Positions 7,926 through 14,532 are shown, counted from the first letter of the stretch. The stretch: DNA of 14,532 bases from Alcaligenaceae bacterium UBA6179 (GCA_002422175.1 DITR01000016.1:1-14532); one strand, 5' to 3'. The notes: generated by a model not told the origin, from the sequence alone. Made by a program: numbers and translations.

Positions 7926-8552
7926 ATGACAATCGCTACGTGGTTAACTTTTTTAGTAGCCTCATTCGCTATTAGCATATCGCCTGGGGCAGGGGCAGTC
8001 GCCGCGATGAACTCAGGCTTAAATTATGGTTTTAAGCGGGGTTACATCACCACGTTTGGTCTCATTTTAGGCATTATTACCCAATTTACATTCGTCGCGA
8101 TTGGCTTGGGTGCGCTGGTGGCGACCTCAAGCACCGCCTTTCTAGTTGTTAAATGGGTGGGTGTCGCCTACTTGGCTTGGCTAGGCATTCAACAATGGCG
8201 TAGCCCAAAACAGTCTTGGGGGTTGCCTGGCACGACAAAGGTGATCCCACCCGCATCAAAAATGATTTTGCGTGGCTGGGTTATTAATGCAGTAAACCCC
8301 AAAGGCACGATATTTATTTTAGCGATTGTGCCGCAATTCTTAAATTTAAATGAGCCACTTTTTCACCAATACTTAATTATTGGCATCACGCTGTGTTGTA
8401 CTGACTTAATTGTCATGGCGGGCTACACCGCACTAGCAGCCAAAATACTTTTAACACTTAAAACAGGCTCACACCTCAGAGCAATGAACAAAGTATTTGG
8501 CGCCTTGTTCATCGCTGCTGCGGCATCATTGGCGTTATTTAATCGGCATTGA
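7926..8552 (+). CDS. LysE/RhtB-family amino-acid or metabolite exporter
   Basis: The 208-residue integral membrane protein has about six hydrophobic segments. The N-terminus WLTFLVASFAISISPGAGAV shows the SPG-x-GA-x-A/N motif diagnostic of the LysE/RhtB translocator family, which exports amino acids and derivatives by secondary transport. Downstream features include GYxxTFGLILG, AYLAWLGIQQW and a Pro-rich VNPKGTIFILAIVPQF helix. It is divergent from the asparaginase gene with only about 63 bp between the two ATGs, so the pair probably shares a control region. It may relieve accumulation of an amino acid made by nearby amidases (inference). The substrate cannot be read from sequence. Confidence 0.9.
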   Translation: MTIATWLTFLVASFAISISPGAGAVAAMNSGLNYGFKRGYITTFGLILGIITQFTFVAIGLGALVATSSTAFLVVKWVGVAYLAWLGIQQWRSPKQSWGLPGTTKVIPPASKMILRGWVINAVNPKGTIFILAIVPQFLNLNEPLFHQYLIIGITLCCTDLIVMAGYTALAAKILLTLKTGSHLRAMNKVFGALFIAAAASLALFNRH

Positions 8553-8594
8553 TTAGGGTATAAATCACGACAGACTGTGTCAGAGTTGCCTCTA

Positions 8595-8619
8595 GAATCA
8601 CTTTGAATCACTTTGAATA
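8595..8619. repeat. Short tandem repeat, GAATCACTTT x2 plus partial copy
   Basis: GAATCACTTT occurs at 8595-8604 and 8605-8614, followed by a partial third copy beginning GAATA. It sits in the 141-bp gap between the convergent exporter and lyase genes. No strong hairpin plus T-run is evident in that gap, so no terminator is assigned. It may be a simple slippage duplication. Confidence 0.6.
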
Positions 8620-8693
8620 ACCATGGGTTTGAACTAACCCCCAAATTTAAAGTTTGCTCTGTTTGGTATTCATAGCGTCTCGTCAGTCGTAAA

Positions 8694-9566
8694 TTAAGCA
8701 TATTTCTTATCAAATTCCCAAACCGCCTCAAAACCCATCAGCTTTGAAAATTCTTTAAAGTCGAATAGCTCACCCTTAAAGTTCGCCGTTGAGCCTTCTT
8801 TAGCAAGCGTTTGGTAAACCAAATTCATTGCTGCTGCTGCTGCTAAAAACCCACAAGTTGGGAAAATCGCAAGACGATAGCCAAGCGCTTCAAGTGTCTG
8901 ACGATCAAGTATGGGGGTTGAACCACCTTCAACCATATTTGCAACCAATGGGGTGCCTTTAAATTCATTACAGATGCGTTGCATCTCATCTTGAGACTCA
9001 GGCGATTCAATAAAAAGAATATCTGCACCCGCCCTACGATAAGCATCGCCACGACTTAGGGCCTCATCTAAACCATAAGCCGTGCGAGCATCGGTTCTAG
9101 CAACAATTAAAAAATTTGGGTCTTGGCGCGCATCAACTGCAACACGAATTTTGTTCACCATGTCTTCAATTGGTATGACACGGCGACCCGGTGTATGACC
9201 ACATTTTTTTGGGAATTCTTGGTCTTCTAATTGAATCGCTGAGGCACCCGCTTTTTCATAGCCTTTAACTGTATGAGCAACATTGAGCAAACCCCCATAG
9301 CCTGTGTCACCGTCGGCTACTAGAGGTCTGTCTAAGGTATTTGCAATGAGTTCAACTCGGCCAACCATATCGGTAAAAGTAGCCAAGCCTGCATCAGGCA
9401 AACCCAAATGAGAGGCCACTGTTCCGTAACCTGTCATGTAGAAGGCGTCAAACTCATACTGCTTAGCAATACGAGTTGAAATTAAATCAAAGACCCCAGG
9501 CGCAGAAATAAGCGCTGGTTGACGAATGCGATTTGCAAAGAATGCACGTTTTTCTGAAGGAGTCAT
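8694..9566 (-). CDS. Isocitrate lyase/PEP mutase-family C-C lyase (methylisocitrate or dimethylmalate lyase type)
   Basis: The 290-residue TIM-barrel enzyme, numbered from the ATG at 9566, has DGDTGYGG (metal-binding Asp85 and Asp87), QLEDQEFPKKCGH with Glu114-Asp115 and catalytic-position Cys122, Arg157 and Glu187. The K-K-C-G-H motif marks a lyase (2-methylisocitrate, 2,3-dimethylmalate or related 2-hydroxyacid cleavage, or oxaloacetate decarboxylation) and argues against a PEP mutase, which lacks this Cys. The nearby genes do not include methylcitrate synthase or methylcitrate dehydratase, so a propionate methylcitrate role is unlikely. The frame extends to a GTG at 9578 (four more residues). 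ATG was chosen because family members start close to this point; neither start has a clear Shine-Dalgarno site. It is the last gene of the transporter operon, 27 bp after the second permease. The product is probably pyruvate or oxaloacetate plus an acid or CO2 (inference). Confidence 0.88.
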   Translation of the reverse strand: MTPSEKRAFFANRIRQPALISAPGVFDLISTRIAKQYEFDAFYMTGYGTVASHLGLPDAGLATFTDMVGRVELIANTLDRPLVADGDTGYGGLLNVAHTVKGYEKAGASAIQLEDQEFPKKCGHTPGRRVIPIEDMVNKIRVAVDARQDPNFLIVARTDARTAYGLDEALSRGDAYRRAGADILFIESPESQDEMQRICNEFKGTPLVANMVEGGSTPILDRQTLEALGYRLAIFPTCGFLAAAAAMNLVYQTLAKEGSTANFKGELFDFKEFSKLMGFEAVWEFDKKYA

Positions 9567-9593
9567 TATTTTTTTCACTATTAAACAATAAAA

Positions 9594-10328
9594 TTAACGT
9601 TTTAAATGATTACCAATGCGCTGCAATGACACACCAATTAAAATAGCAACGCTTAATAAAACCAGAGCGACGGCAGCCATTAGACTCGTATCATTGAGTT
9701 CTATACCCTTCATAAGCAAATACCCCAGGCCTCTTTGAGACCCAAACATTTCGCCAATCAGAACACCTAATAAAGTGAGCGATACACCTATTTTCACGCC
9801 AGAAAAGTACTCAGGTATGGTTGCAGGCACCACGACGTAGCGAATGTATTTTTTATGAGGTACTTGTAAGGTTTTTGAAGCTTTGAGATAAATTTTTGGA
9901 ATTTGTCGAATGGCACCAATGGTAAAAATAGCAATAGGCAATACACCATGCAAAAAGCCAAAGGCTACTTTTGCAGACATACCTAACCCAAAAATCAACA
10001 ATACAACTGGGTATAGCGTGACCTTAGGTAAGGAATATATCGATACCAAAATTGGCTCACCCACATCACCCGCCATTTTATGTAAGCCCAACAACATGCC
10101 AGCCAACGTGCCACCCATAATGGCTAAAACTAAGGCGTAGGCATAAGCTGAAAAGGTTTCAATCATGTGGCCCAGCAAATTGCCGTTAAGTGCTAAGTTT
10201 ATGAGCCTTTGCACGGCTTGAAGAGGTGAAGCAATTGCATTTGAACCATATATGATGTTCAGTAAAGTCCAAAATCCAATGAAGACCATCAATAAAATGA
10301 GAGAGTCATAATTACGGGTGTTTTTCAT
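9594..10328 (-). CDS. ABC transporter permease, NitT/TauT (SsuC/TauC) family
   Basis: The 244-residue inner-membrane permease has about six hydrophobic helices. The cytoplasmic EAA-type loop lies at VPATIPEYFSGVKIGVS, followed by LIGEMFGSQRGLGYLL, the standard ending block of BPD_transp_1 permeases for nitrate, taurine and alkanesulfonate-like importers. Its ATG overlaps the stop of the preceding permease as ATGA. Two different permeases in one operon suggest a heterodimeric channel. The ligand is unknown. Confidence 0.93.
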   Translation of the reverse strand: MKNTRNYDSLILLMVFIGFWTLLNIIYGSNAIASPLQAVQRLINLALNGNLLGHMIETFSAYAYALVLAIMGGTLAGMLLGLHKMAGDVGEPILVSIYSLPKVTLYPVVLLIFGLGMSAKVAFGFLHGVLPIAIFTIGAIRQIPKIYLKASKTLQVPHKKYIRYVVVPATIPEYFSGVKIGVSLTLLGVLIGEMFGSQRGLGYLLMKGIELNDTSLMAAVALVLLSVAILIGVSLQRIGNHLKR

Positions 10329-11080
10329 ATCACACCGCGTCTTGTCAACAGTTTCTTTTCAATACTCATTAAACAAATATTGATGATCGACACAACAATC
10401 ATAATTAAAAGCATTAAGGCATACATCGCTCGCGTTTCAAAATTATTGTAAGCGTAGGCAATGGCGTAACCTAAACCACTTGTTGACAAAATAAACTCGG
10501 CTGCAATGACACCAATAAAAGAGTAGGCAACCGTCAGTTTGAACCCTGTCATCATCTGTGGAAGTGCGGCAGGAATACGTATTAAATAGGTTATTTGCCA
10601 AGCAGATAACTTATACGTTTGAGCAGCTTTAAGATAAACCAATGGTATGCGATCAAAACCATTTAATGAATTAACGATCATCGAGACAACGCCAAACAAC
10701 ACACCAATCATAATGATGGGCATATCGTTCATACCAAATAACGCAATCAATATGGGGTAAAAAACGAACACAGGCACCGAGTAGTAAGCCGCCAACACAG
10801 GTTCAAGCACACGCCTAAGTCGATCAACACGCCAAAGTAACAACCCCCCTGAAATACCAAGTACAACCGAAATCAAAATTGCGGTAAGTGCGCTATAAAA
10901 AGTTGACTCAAAATTGGTAGTGACTTCACCTGACAAAATCATTTCTATTAACGTAACCAGCATGATGCTAGGGGCAACAACCACCTGAGGTGTAATGACT
11001 CCAGTTCGACACAAGACTTCAAGCGTCAAAATACTTATGCCCACAACGGCTATTCGCATGACAGCAACACGAGAAATCAT
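10325..11080 (-). CDS. ABC transporter permease, NitT/TauT family (first of two)
   Basis: The 251-residue membrane protein has the BPD_transp_1 pattern: an EAA loop at IPAALPQMMTGFKLTVAYSF followed by VIAAEFILSTSGLGYAI. The N-terminus enters a hydrophobic segment directly. It overlaps the ATPase gene upstream and the other permease downstream by 4 bp each. It is clearly similar in plan to its neighbour but differs in sequence, as expected for a heteromeric transporter. Confidence 0.93.
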   Translation of the reverse strand: MISRVAVMRIAVVGISILTLEVLCRTGVITPQVVVAPSIMLVTLIEMILSGEVTTNFESTFYSALTAILISVVLGISGGLLLWRVDRLRRVLEPVLAAYYSVPVFVFYPILIALFGMNDMPIIMIGVLFGVVSMIVNSLNGFDRIPLVYLKAAQTYKLSAWQITYLIRIPAALPQMMTGFKLTVAYSFIGVIAAEFILSTSGLGYAIAYAYNNFETRAMYALMLLIMIVVSIINICLMSIEKKLLTRRGVI

Positions 11081-11889
11081 GCGATGCGCTCACTTTGAGC
11101 CATAGCAATCTTAGATTCTTCGCGCATAACACCCCACAATTCACTCACTAACTGACCAAATTGAGGTGATGATGAAATGTCAGAGGTACGATCTTTAGAC
11201 CAGGGGGTTTTAATTTCTGTTTTAATCTTTCCAGGGCGGGCGGTCATGGCCAACACACGATCAGACAACAGAACTGCTTCTTCTAGACTATGCGTAATTA
11301 AAAAAACGGTTGCACCTGATGCACGCCATATTTTTAATAGTTCATCACCCATTAATAAACGCGTTTGGGGGTCCAGCGCTCCGAACGGCTCGTCCATCAA
11401 AATAAAATCAGGTTTAGTAACGAGTGTGCGGGCAATTGCTACCCTTTGTCGCATACCACCAGATAATTGAGAGGGGTAATGCGATTTAAAAGCTTGTAAA
11501 CCAATGAGTTCAATTGCTTCATCAACACGAGTGCGTATTTCATTAGCGGGCAAAGAAACATTACTATGTTTTAAACCAAAGCTTATATTTTCATTAACAG
11601 TTAACCAGGGGAATGCTGCATTTTCTTGAAAGACAACGCCCACTCCCGCTGGTACTTCCCCAGAAACAGTCACATCACCCACCACAATGCTACCTGAAGT
11701 AGGTGTTGTTAAACCAGCTATGCATTCCATTAAAGTAGATTTACCGCAACCTGACGGGCCCACCACAGACAGAAACTCTCCTGGGTTGATGTCAAAACTA
11801 ACTGGCCCCAAAGCGTGCACGGGTTGTTGGCCATGCACGCTTTCAAAGGTACGCGTTAAATCACTCACTGTGACATGTACACCGTTCAT
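11077..11889 (-). CDS. ABC transporter ATP-binding protein, NitT/TauT family
   Basis: The 270-residue ATPase has all nucleotide-binding motifs: Walker A GPSGCGKST (44-52), Q-loop Gln88, signature LSGGMRQRVAIART (142-155), Walker B ILMDE (163-167), D-loop ALD (171-173) and switch His200 in ITHSLEEA. This is the standard TauB/SsuB-like layout. It powers uptake through the two downstream permeases. The start ATG overlaps the stop of the binding-protein gene, with no independent ribosome site visible, so translation is coupled. About 40 residues follow the core and show no recognised regulatory domain. Confidence 0.95.
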   Translation of the reverse strand: MNGVHVTVSDLTRTFESVHGQQPVHALGPVSFDINPGEFLSVVGPSGCGKSTLMECIAGLTTPTSGSIVVGDVTVSGEVPAGVGVVFQENAAFPWLTVNENISFGLKHSNVSLPANEIRTRVDEAIELIGLQAFKSHYPSQLSGGMRQRVAIARTLVTKPDFILMDEPFGALDPQTRLLMGDELLKIWRASGATVFLITHSLEEAVLLSDRVLAMTARPGKIKTEIKTPWSKDRTSDISSSPQFGQLVSELWGVMREESKIAMAQSERIA

Positions 11890-12833
11890 TTTTGCAAATA
11901 CTGTGTGTCAATTAGCTTGCCCCACTCAGGGGTATCTTGAATCACGCCCATGAGCTTTAAGCCTTGAGACATGTTATTGACGCCTTTAATATCAATTTCA
12001 CCTGGGCTCCAATACTTGGCTGCCACTAGATTTTCCATCGCCTGTTGCATGACCAATGGGTCCATATCGTAAACTTTTGCCACAATAGCAGCCGCTTCTT
12101 TGGGGTTCTTGTATATGAACTCCACACCCTGACGACGCCCTTCAATGATGGCTTTCAGTTTTTGTGGGTTTGCCTTTGCAAACTCAGACGTTGTAATACC
12201 TACTGTTTGAGTCATATTGGGGTCTGGCAAATAGTCTTTTGCAAAAAACAAAACCCGAAATTTGTCTTTGTTTTTGGAATAGATGGGTTCACCCAAAAAT
12301 GCTGCATCGACACCTTTCTGCTGTAAAGCTGTCATCTGAGCACCAATACCGCCCACCGCAACGCGATTCACATCCTTTAGATTTTGAGCATCAACAACCA
12401 TTGTTGTAACCATATCGGTCACACTTTTGGGGCTCGTATAGGCTAATTTCTTACCTTGAAGGTCTTTCAAAGTTTTGACTTCTGAATCAGGTAACGTCAC
12501 CCAAACTAGATCAGCTAAATTTTGTGCGCCTGAGTTAACAATTACGATATCTAGACCTTCACGAGCTGCTGCAATCGCCGCACCCAAAGATACCTCACCG
12601 TAAGGCAAACCCCCTTGAATCACATTTCGTACTGTTGTTCCGCCGCCTTTAGATGTCACAACGCCATCAACATCAACACCTGCATTTTTAAAGTAGCCTT
12701 TTTCCATAGCCACGGCGTAAGGCGCGCCATATAGCAAAACACCCCAGTGCGTCACAGAGATTTGCTCTGCCTGCGCTAATGAAGCGCACATCGCGATAAC
12801 AGCTGAAAGCCCTACTTTTTTCAAAACATTCAT
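11886..12833 (-). CDS. Periplasmic substrate-binding protein, NitT/TauT family
   Basis: The 315-residue protein opens with a Sec signal peptide (MNVLKK then a hydrophobic stretch, probable cleavage after AQA at residue 22). The mature part begins as an NMT1/TauA-like domain: ISVTHWGVLLYGAPYAVAMEKGYFKNAGVDV, then a GGGTTVRNVIQG segment and VSLGAAIAAAREGLDI. It should capture the imported solute for the adjacent permeases. The open frame extends to a TTG at 12845, but ATG at 12833 was chosen because GGAG lies 6 nt before it and a clean signal peptide follows. It is the first gene of a five-gene minus-strand operon, divergent from the GntR regulator and 38 bp from a palindromic operator. The family transports taurine, sulfonates, nitrate, pyrimidine precursors and aromatic acids, so the ligand remains open. 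Confidence 0.92.
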   Translation of the reverse strand: MNVLKKVGLSAVIAMCASLAQAEQISVTHWGVLLYGAPYAVAMEKGYFKNAGVDVDGVVTSKGGGTTVRNVIQGGLPYGEVSLGAAIAAAREGLDIVIVNSGAQNLADLVWVTLPDSEVKTLKDLQGKKLAYTSPKSVTDMVTTMVVDAQNLKDVNRVAVGGIGAQMTALQQKGVDAAFLGEPIYSKNKDKFRVLFFAKDYLPDPNMTQTVGITTSEFAKANPQKLKAIIEGRRQGVEFIYKNPKEAAAIVAKVYDMDPLVMQQAMENLVAAKYWSPGEIDIKGVNNMSQGLKLMGVIQDTPEWGKLIDTQYLQK

Positions 12834-12839
12834 CTTTGT

Positions 12840-12843
12840 CTCC
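12840..12843 (-). promoter_or_regulatory. Shine-Dalgarno site deciding the binding-protein start
   Basis: On the minus strand GGAG ends 6 nt before the ATG at 12833. The site overlaps the alternative TTG start at 12845, which argues that TTG is not the start. Confidence 0.65.
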
Positions 12844-12871
12844 AATTATTTAGGTCTTAGATCAACCTTTC

Positions 12872-12883
12872 ATTGTGCACAAT
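12872..12883. promoter_or_regulatory. Palindromic operator 1, probable GntR-family site
   Basis: ATTGTGCACAAT is a perfect 12-bp inverted repeat fitting the T-x-G-T-x-x-A-C-x-A type bound by FadR-subfamily GntR proteins. It lies 38 bp upstream of the binding-protein ATG, where it could block or control the transporter-lyase operon. The adjacent divergent gene encodes such a regulator. Assignment is by sequence form and position. Confidence 0.75.
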
Positions 12884-12897
12884 AGACTGTTAGACAA

Positions 12898-12919
12898 GGT
12901 ATTAAAACCCGTAAATACC
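12898..12919. promoter_or_regulatory. Inverted repeat between the two operators
   Basis: GGTATT at 12898-12903 and AATACC at 12914-12919 form a perfect 6-bp inverted repeat with a 10-bp AT-rich spacer, unrelated in sequence to the flanking operators. It could be a site for a second regulator or part of a promoter. There is no T-run on either side, so a terminator is unlikely. Confidence 0.35.
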
Positions 12920-12945
12920 CTAATTTGTTGAGTTAATTCTATTTG

Positions 12946-12957
12946 ATTGTGCACAAT
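12946..12957. promoter_or_regulatory. Palindromic operator 2, identical to operator 1
   Basis: A second perfect ATTGTGCACAAT has its centre 74 bp from the first, close to seven helical turns. It lies 72 bp before the regulator ATG at 13030 and overlaps a weak candidate promoter (TTGATT at 12943-12948, 17-bp spacer, TACATG at 12966-12971). This suggests autoregulation; the promoter itself is tentative. Confidence 0.75.
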
Positions 12958-13029
12958 GTAGAAAATACATGATCAAAATACATGCTTTTAGGTGTACCAT
13001 TTTTCAAAATAACTTTAGGTCTTCCAGAC

Positions 13030-13710
13030 ATGGAAACAGTCGCACAAAAAATCTATCAAGAAATTAAAGAAAAAATTATTGATGGCGTCTATTCGCCTGG
13101 CGTACGCATAACAGAGCAGGGAATTGCGGCAACGTATAACAGCTCACGTACACCTGTTCGTGAAGCACTCAGGGGCTTAGCTGCAGATGGTTTTTTAATT
13201 GTTAAGCCCAACAGCGGCACAGTCGTCAGGGGTTGGAGAGAAGACGAAATCATTGAACTCTTCACTTTAAGAAGCATGCTAGAAAGTGAGCTAGCAGGCT
13301 TGGCTGCGGTCAATATTTCGACTCAAGACATTCAAAAGCTTGTTGCCATACAAAACGAAATTGAGCTTAAAGGGGCTGATACATCACTGGAAAATACACT
13401 ACGCATTAGTCCGCTGAATCGTGACTTTCACCAAACAATCGCTTTGGCAGCTAATAGCCAAAGGCTTGTTGACCTGCTTCAACACACCATTGAAGTGCCT
13501 ATTGTGCAGCACACTTTCCGTCGTTATAACGCCATTGAAATGGCCAGAAGTTTTGGGCATCACCGAGAGCTCATTGATGCCCTAGATAGTAGAGATGAAT
13601 CGTGGGCCAAAAGCGTTATGAATAGCCACATTAGAAATGCAAAACGCGTCTTGTTAGCAACCAAAGAAAAATGGGCACCCCAACTAGAACAGTTTAGAGC
13701 GACCCATTAG
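13030..13710 (+). CDS. GntR-family transcriptional regulator, FadR/FCD subfamily
   Basis: The 226-residue regulator has an N-terminal winged helix: KIYQEIKEKIIDGVYSPG, then the recognition region SSRTPVREALRGL (38-50) and the wing GFLIVKPNSGTVV. A helical FCD effector domain follows from about residue 70. Three candidate metal-ligand histidines of FCD proteins are visible (His134 in RDFH, His178 in HHRELIDAL, His200 in NSHIRNA). The usual Asp four residues before the first His appears to be Asn130. The open frame reaches an ATG at 12982, but the extra 16 residues do not resemble the family and lack a ribosome site. The ATG at 13030 has TAGGT about 9 nt upstream and gives the usual N-terminus. 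The effector is probably a carboxylic acid from the local pathway (inference); it likely represses or controls the divergent transporter operon and itself. Confidence 0.92.
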   Translation: METVAQKIYQEIKEKIIDGVYSPGVRITEQGIAATYNSSRTPVREALRGLAADGFLIVKPNSGTVVRGWREDEIIELFTLRSMLESELAGLAAVNISTQDIQKLVAIQNEIELKGADTSLENTLRISPLNRDFHQTIALAANSQRLVDLLQHTIEVPIVQHTFRRYNAIEMARSFGHHRELIDALDSRDESWAKSVMNSHIRNAKRVLLATKEKWAPQLEQFRATH

Positions 13711-13747
13711 AGGCATAGATTTAAAGTTTAATTGCGTTCATTTCTAG

Positions 13748-14532
13748 TTATTGTGCAAAACTTTTTTCCATTTCACGTCGTATTTTGTAGGCGTAAGTTG
13801 TCATATCTATATCAACATCTCGCCAAGTGAGCGACTGACCTTTAGCAACAGGTCTCACAACTTTCACCTGATGTGCTAAACCAAGCGGCAAACCACCCAT
13901 CGCGGCTGATTTTTGAGCGGGCAACAATTTGCCCCACACGGTATGCCCCCCCTCGCCGTCAAGCATGTCACCGGGCTTTAAATCGCGCTTAGCCGTTGCC
14001 ACCACATCAGCGTGCCAACCCGTGGCAACCCCCGTTGGTTCGCCACGCAACGCCACTGAAGCGACTGACATACCCACTTCAAGACCAATTAGATGCCAAC
14101 GCTTATAAAGGGTAAAGTAACGACCACTTGGGTCTGTGTGGGCGTTATATTCTTCAAAACAATTTTTAATATAATCTGTTTCAGCTTCAACCGTTACCCA
14201 CACCCCCATGCGAATATCGTAGGGAATTTTTCTACCATCCGCTTCAAGTGAAGAGATCACTTCAACCATGCCTTTACGCTCAAGCACACCCCCTTCAGAA
14301 ATGGGGCGAGTCACATAAGGAATGTCTTCGACGCTGGCAGGTGGGTAAAGTAAGCCATTGCTTGGAACACTCAAGCCCGTTGCATTGGCAACGGCTGTAC
14401 ATTCAATAGAGGGTTTAGACCCATCTAAAAAGCTATTAAACATTTTGGGGTTTAAACCACCCCGCTCTGCCTGTTCAGGGGTTAAACCATAATGACCCCA
14501 AACGGTTTCAGGGGTTGACTCACTGAAATGCG
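13748..14532 (-). CDS. SAF-domain NAD(P)-dependent oxidoreductase, COG4091 type (5'-partial)
   Basis: The reading frame stays open through the window edge at 14532, and the ATG at 14443 is internal: the upstream 29 codons (including SESTPETVWGHYGLTPEQ) continue the family pattern. The visible 260 residues are the C-terminal portion of proteins described as homoserine-dehydrogenase-like with a C-terminal SAF domain. FLDGSKPSIECTAVANATGL marks the substrate-side domain, and VVATAKRDLKPGDMLDGEGGHTVWG begins the SAF module. The NAD(P)-binding Rossmann half should lie beyond the window. Substrate is unknown; relatives have been linked by annotation to branched sugar acid or apiose-type metabolism, and sometimes mislabelled as FlgA because of the SAF domain. 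It converges on the GntR gene with 37 bp between stops. Confidence 0.8.
   Translation of the reverse strand, partial: HFSESTPETVWGHYGLTPEQAERGGLNPKMFNSFLDGSKPSIECTAVANATGLSVPSNGLLYPPASVEDIPYVTRPISEGGVLERKGMVEVISSLEADGRKIPYDIRMGVWVTVEAETDYIKNCFEEYNAHTDPSGRYFTLYKRWHLIGLEVGMSVASVALRGEPTGVATGWHADVVATAKRDLKPGDMLDGEGGHTVWGKLLPAQKSAAMGGLPLGLAHQVKVVRPVAKGQSLTWRDVDIDMTTYAYKIRREMEKSFAQ

Noticed and set aside
8423..8731. Minus-strand open frame spanning the end of the exporter and start of the lyase region
   Set aside because: It overlaps two well supported genes, has no ribosome site and shows no family resemblance.
8694..9566. Naming the lyase prpB and assigning a methylcitrate cycle
   Set aside because: No methylcitrate synthase or dehydratase (prpC, prpD or acnD) is present beside it, and its operon partner is an importer.
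9910..10140. Plus-strand open frame opposite the second permease
   Set aside because: It is antisense to a strongly supported membrane protein gene, with no recognisable protein features. The same applies to other opposite-strand frames such as 2314-2607, 3263-3490, 11177-11470 and 12045-12326.
12982..13029. Longer N-terminus for the GntR regulator
   Set aside because: The extra 16 residues do not fit the family, there is no ribosome-binding site before 12982, and the start would sit only 24 bp after the operator.
13750..13761. ATTGTGCAAAAC, 10 of 12 matches to the operator
   Set aside because: It lies at the 3' end of the SAF-domain gene, between convergent genes, with no promoter nearby to control and with a broken right half.

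Overview
The window is a dense catabolic and transport locus of about 14.5 kb. It has no RNA genes, insertion sequences or CRISPR array, and its largest non-coding gap is under 200 bp. Gene content (hydantoinase/oxoprolinase pair, NitT/TauT-type ABC importer, FadR-type GntR regulator, isocitrate-lyase-family lyase, LysE exporter) and moderate base composition suggest a proteobacterium, possibly an aquatic or soil betaproteobacterium of the Burkholderiales with fairly low G+C. That placement is a judgement from protein style and was not tested by any search.

Layout. (1) 1-6212, plus strand: a tightly coupled operon. It holds the small subunit of an aconitase/LeuD-type hydro-lyase (cut by the window edge), hydantoinase B (HyuB), hydantoinase A (HyuA), an isochorismatase-fold hydrolase and an FAD-dependent oxidoreductase. 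Genes overlap by 20 or 4 bp or lie 0-2 bp apart. (2) 6296-6856, plus: a two-domain protein joining a 4-oxalocrotonate-tautomerase-like N-terminus to a SnoaL/NTF2-like domain. (3) 6858-7862, minus: a cytoplasmic-looking L-asparaginase, divergent from (4) a LysE/RhtB-type exporter at 7926-8552. (5) 12833-8694, minus: a second operon with a periplasmic binding protein, ABC ATPase and two permeases, each joined by a 4-bp ATGA overlap, followed by an isocitrate lyase/PEP-mutase-family lyase. (6) 13030-13710, plus: a GntR/FadR-type regulator divergent from the transporter operon. The shared 196-bp intergenic region carries two identical perfect 12-bp palindromes (ATTGTGCACAAT) with centres 74 bp apart, the probable operators. 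(7) 13748-14532, minus: the C-terminal part of a SAF-domain oxidoreductase (COG4091 type), cut by the window edge.

How the parts may work together (inference). The importer brings in a small, probably nitrogen-containing acid, amide or cyclic imide/lactam. The FAD enzyme and tautomerase-like fusion would modify it, HyuAB would open a cyclic amide bond with ATP, and the asparaginase and possibly the isochorismatase-fold protein would hydrolyse amide intermediates. The LeuD-type hydro-lyase would hydrate an unsaturated dicarboxylate, and the lyase would split the resulting 2-hydroxyacid, in the way a substituted malate gives pyruvate plus an acid. The substrate cannot be read from the sequence.

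Several reported starts differ from the longest open frame. The asparaginase, lyase, binding protein and regulator are all given internal ATG starts in place of upstream GTG, GTG, TTG or ATG codons, for reasons stated in each entry.
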